Part shown: positions 6,267 to 6,720 of the stretch, piece by piece
How positions within the stretch are numbered: the stretch's first letter is position 1
How the letters are laid out: every line of letters begins with the position of its first letter
Origin: Armatimonadota bacterium
GTDB taxonomy: Bacteria > Actinomycetota > Acidimicrobiia > Spongiisociales > UBA5794
Direction of reading: 5' to 3'
Assembly (NCBI GenBank): GCA_008501565.1
Contig: QQUL01000214.1
Coordinates: 1-6,720 of the forward strand
DNA length: 6,720 nt
Notes under the pieces: model-generated
Database searches by the model: none
Told to the model about the DNA's origin: nothing
Seen by the model: only the letters and a program-made list of their open reading frames with translations
Position numbers and translations under genes: made by a program

Positions 6267-6720
6267 CCGCAATGGCGTCCAGTTGGTGCTTGAGATGGTC
6301 GATCTCCTCCACGAATCTGGCGACCGCCACGGCGAATACGTCGCCGTTGTCGGCCAACCATGCCGCTTCCTTCTCAGCCGAAACAAGACCGACGATTCGC
6401 AGGCGCTCATCGATGCACGGATCAGTGAGTTCCCACAGCTGGCTCTGTTGTGCGGACAGGTCTTCCAGGGCTCGCACCGCATCTTCGTACGTGGTCGAGC
6501 CCGCTCGGAACTCGGCAGCGATTGCCCATGATTGTTGGTCAAGCGACTCGTTGGCTTGGTGCAGTGTCGTCCTGTCGTAGCCGGTCGCGGACAGGCACCT
6601 GCCTTCTTGGAGCTGGGCGTCGATGGTTCGTGGATCGCTCGCCACCTCGGCTTGTATGTCCTCCGTTTGGGTGGCGAGCCAGCTCCACGCCGACGACGCC
6701 GGGTTAGGCACATCGGCCGC
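6256..6720 (-). CDS. Hypothetical helical protein, 5' end outside window
   Basis: The frame ends at TAG 6256-6258 and is open to the right edge, so about 154 residues are seen and the N-terminus is missing. GTG 6711 exists inside the window, but the preceding codons (AADVPNPASSAW) continue the same style, so I treat the gene as partial. No family is recognised. Seen: an acidic, Ala/Gln/Leu-rich, largely helical chain with DLSAQQSQLWEL and a C-terminal helix ARFVEEIDHLKHQLDAIAGE that could form a coiled coil. Two cysteines (GRCLSATG and TDPCIDER) might pair if the protein is exported, but no signal sequence is in view. It lies upstream of and codirectional with the decayed integrase region, so it may be cargo of the same element or ordinary host sequence beyond it. 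Unlike its left neighbour it reads cleanly in one frame. Confidence 0.65.
   Translation of the reverse strand, partial: AADVPNPASSAWSWLATQTEDIQAEVASDPRTIDAQLQEGRCLSATGYDRTTLHQANESLDQQSWAIAAEFRAGSTTYEDAVRALEDLSAQQSQLWELTDPCIDERLRIVGLVSAEKEAAWLADNGDVFAVAVARFVEEIDHLKHQLDAIAGEP

Noticed and set aside
6243..6713. A 156-codon minus-strand frame starting at ATG 6713.
   Set aside because: Arg/Ser/Thr-rich shadow of the more protein-like frame ending at 6256, which is open to the window edge.
4971..6720. Search by eye for a second copy of the tRNA 3' end (attachment site) to the right of the integrase remnant.
   Set aside because: No repeat of the GGTTCGAGTCCC or CCGGGCG segments was found; the far boundary must lie outside the window or be lost.

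Overview
The window comes from a high-GC bacterium, most likely an actinomycete. The CYTH protein, the CYTH-Ppx fusion and the DUF885 protein resemble actinobacterial families, and every start I can assign is GTG or TTG. A finer placement (for example Acidimicrobiia) is only a guess. All protein genes lie on the minus strand. The one plus-strand gene is a tRNA.

Right to left, which is the direction of transcription: (a) 6720-6256 is the C-terminal part of an unrecognised helical protein that enters from outside the window. (b) 6187-5004 is a decayed stretch. It holds an unidentified broken gene with two apparent frameshifts, followed by a tyrosine-recombinase (integrase) pseudogene that has lost its N-terminal domain and is frameshifted just before the HxxR catalytic box. 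(c) The integrase remnant ends 33 bp from the 3' end of a tRNA-Arg(ACG) gene on the plus strand (4896-4970). This is the classic layout of an element integrated at a tRNA, so 4971 rightward is probably the remains of an integrated island. No second attachment site is visible in the window. (d) 4895-4715 is a divergent control region between the tRNA and a cytochrome P450 gene. It holds a -10-like box for each side and a perfect 12-bp palindrome at the likely P450 transcription start.

(e) 4714-3587 is the cytochrome P450. It has heme-Cys and ExxR motifs but lacks the usual acidic residue of the I-helix acid-alcohol pair. (f) 3329-1653 is a DUF885 protein, a putative metal-dependent hydrolase with HExxPGHH. 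(g) 1509-739 is a CYTH-domain protein. (h) 742-1 is a second CYTH-like domain fused to the start of an exopolyphosphatase (Ppx/GppA) domain, cut by the window edge. Genes (g) and (h) overlap by GTGA and are surely one transcription unit, probably for polyphosphate or another phosphoanhydride metabolism. The fusion gene has a GTG start and no stop inside the window, so it is easy to miss, yet it is one of the best-supported calls here.

The genes left of the tRNA (about 4.7 kb) are intact, while three frame breaks crowd into about 1.2 kb right of it. That contrast argues for real decay of the island rather than general sequencing error.
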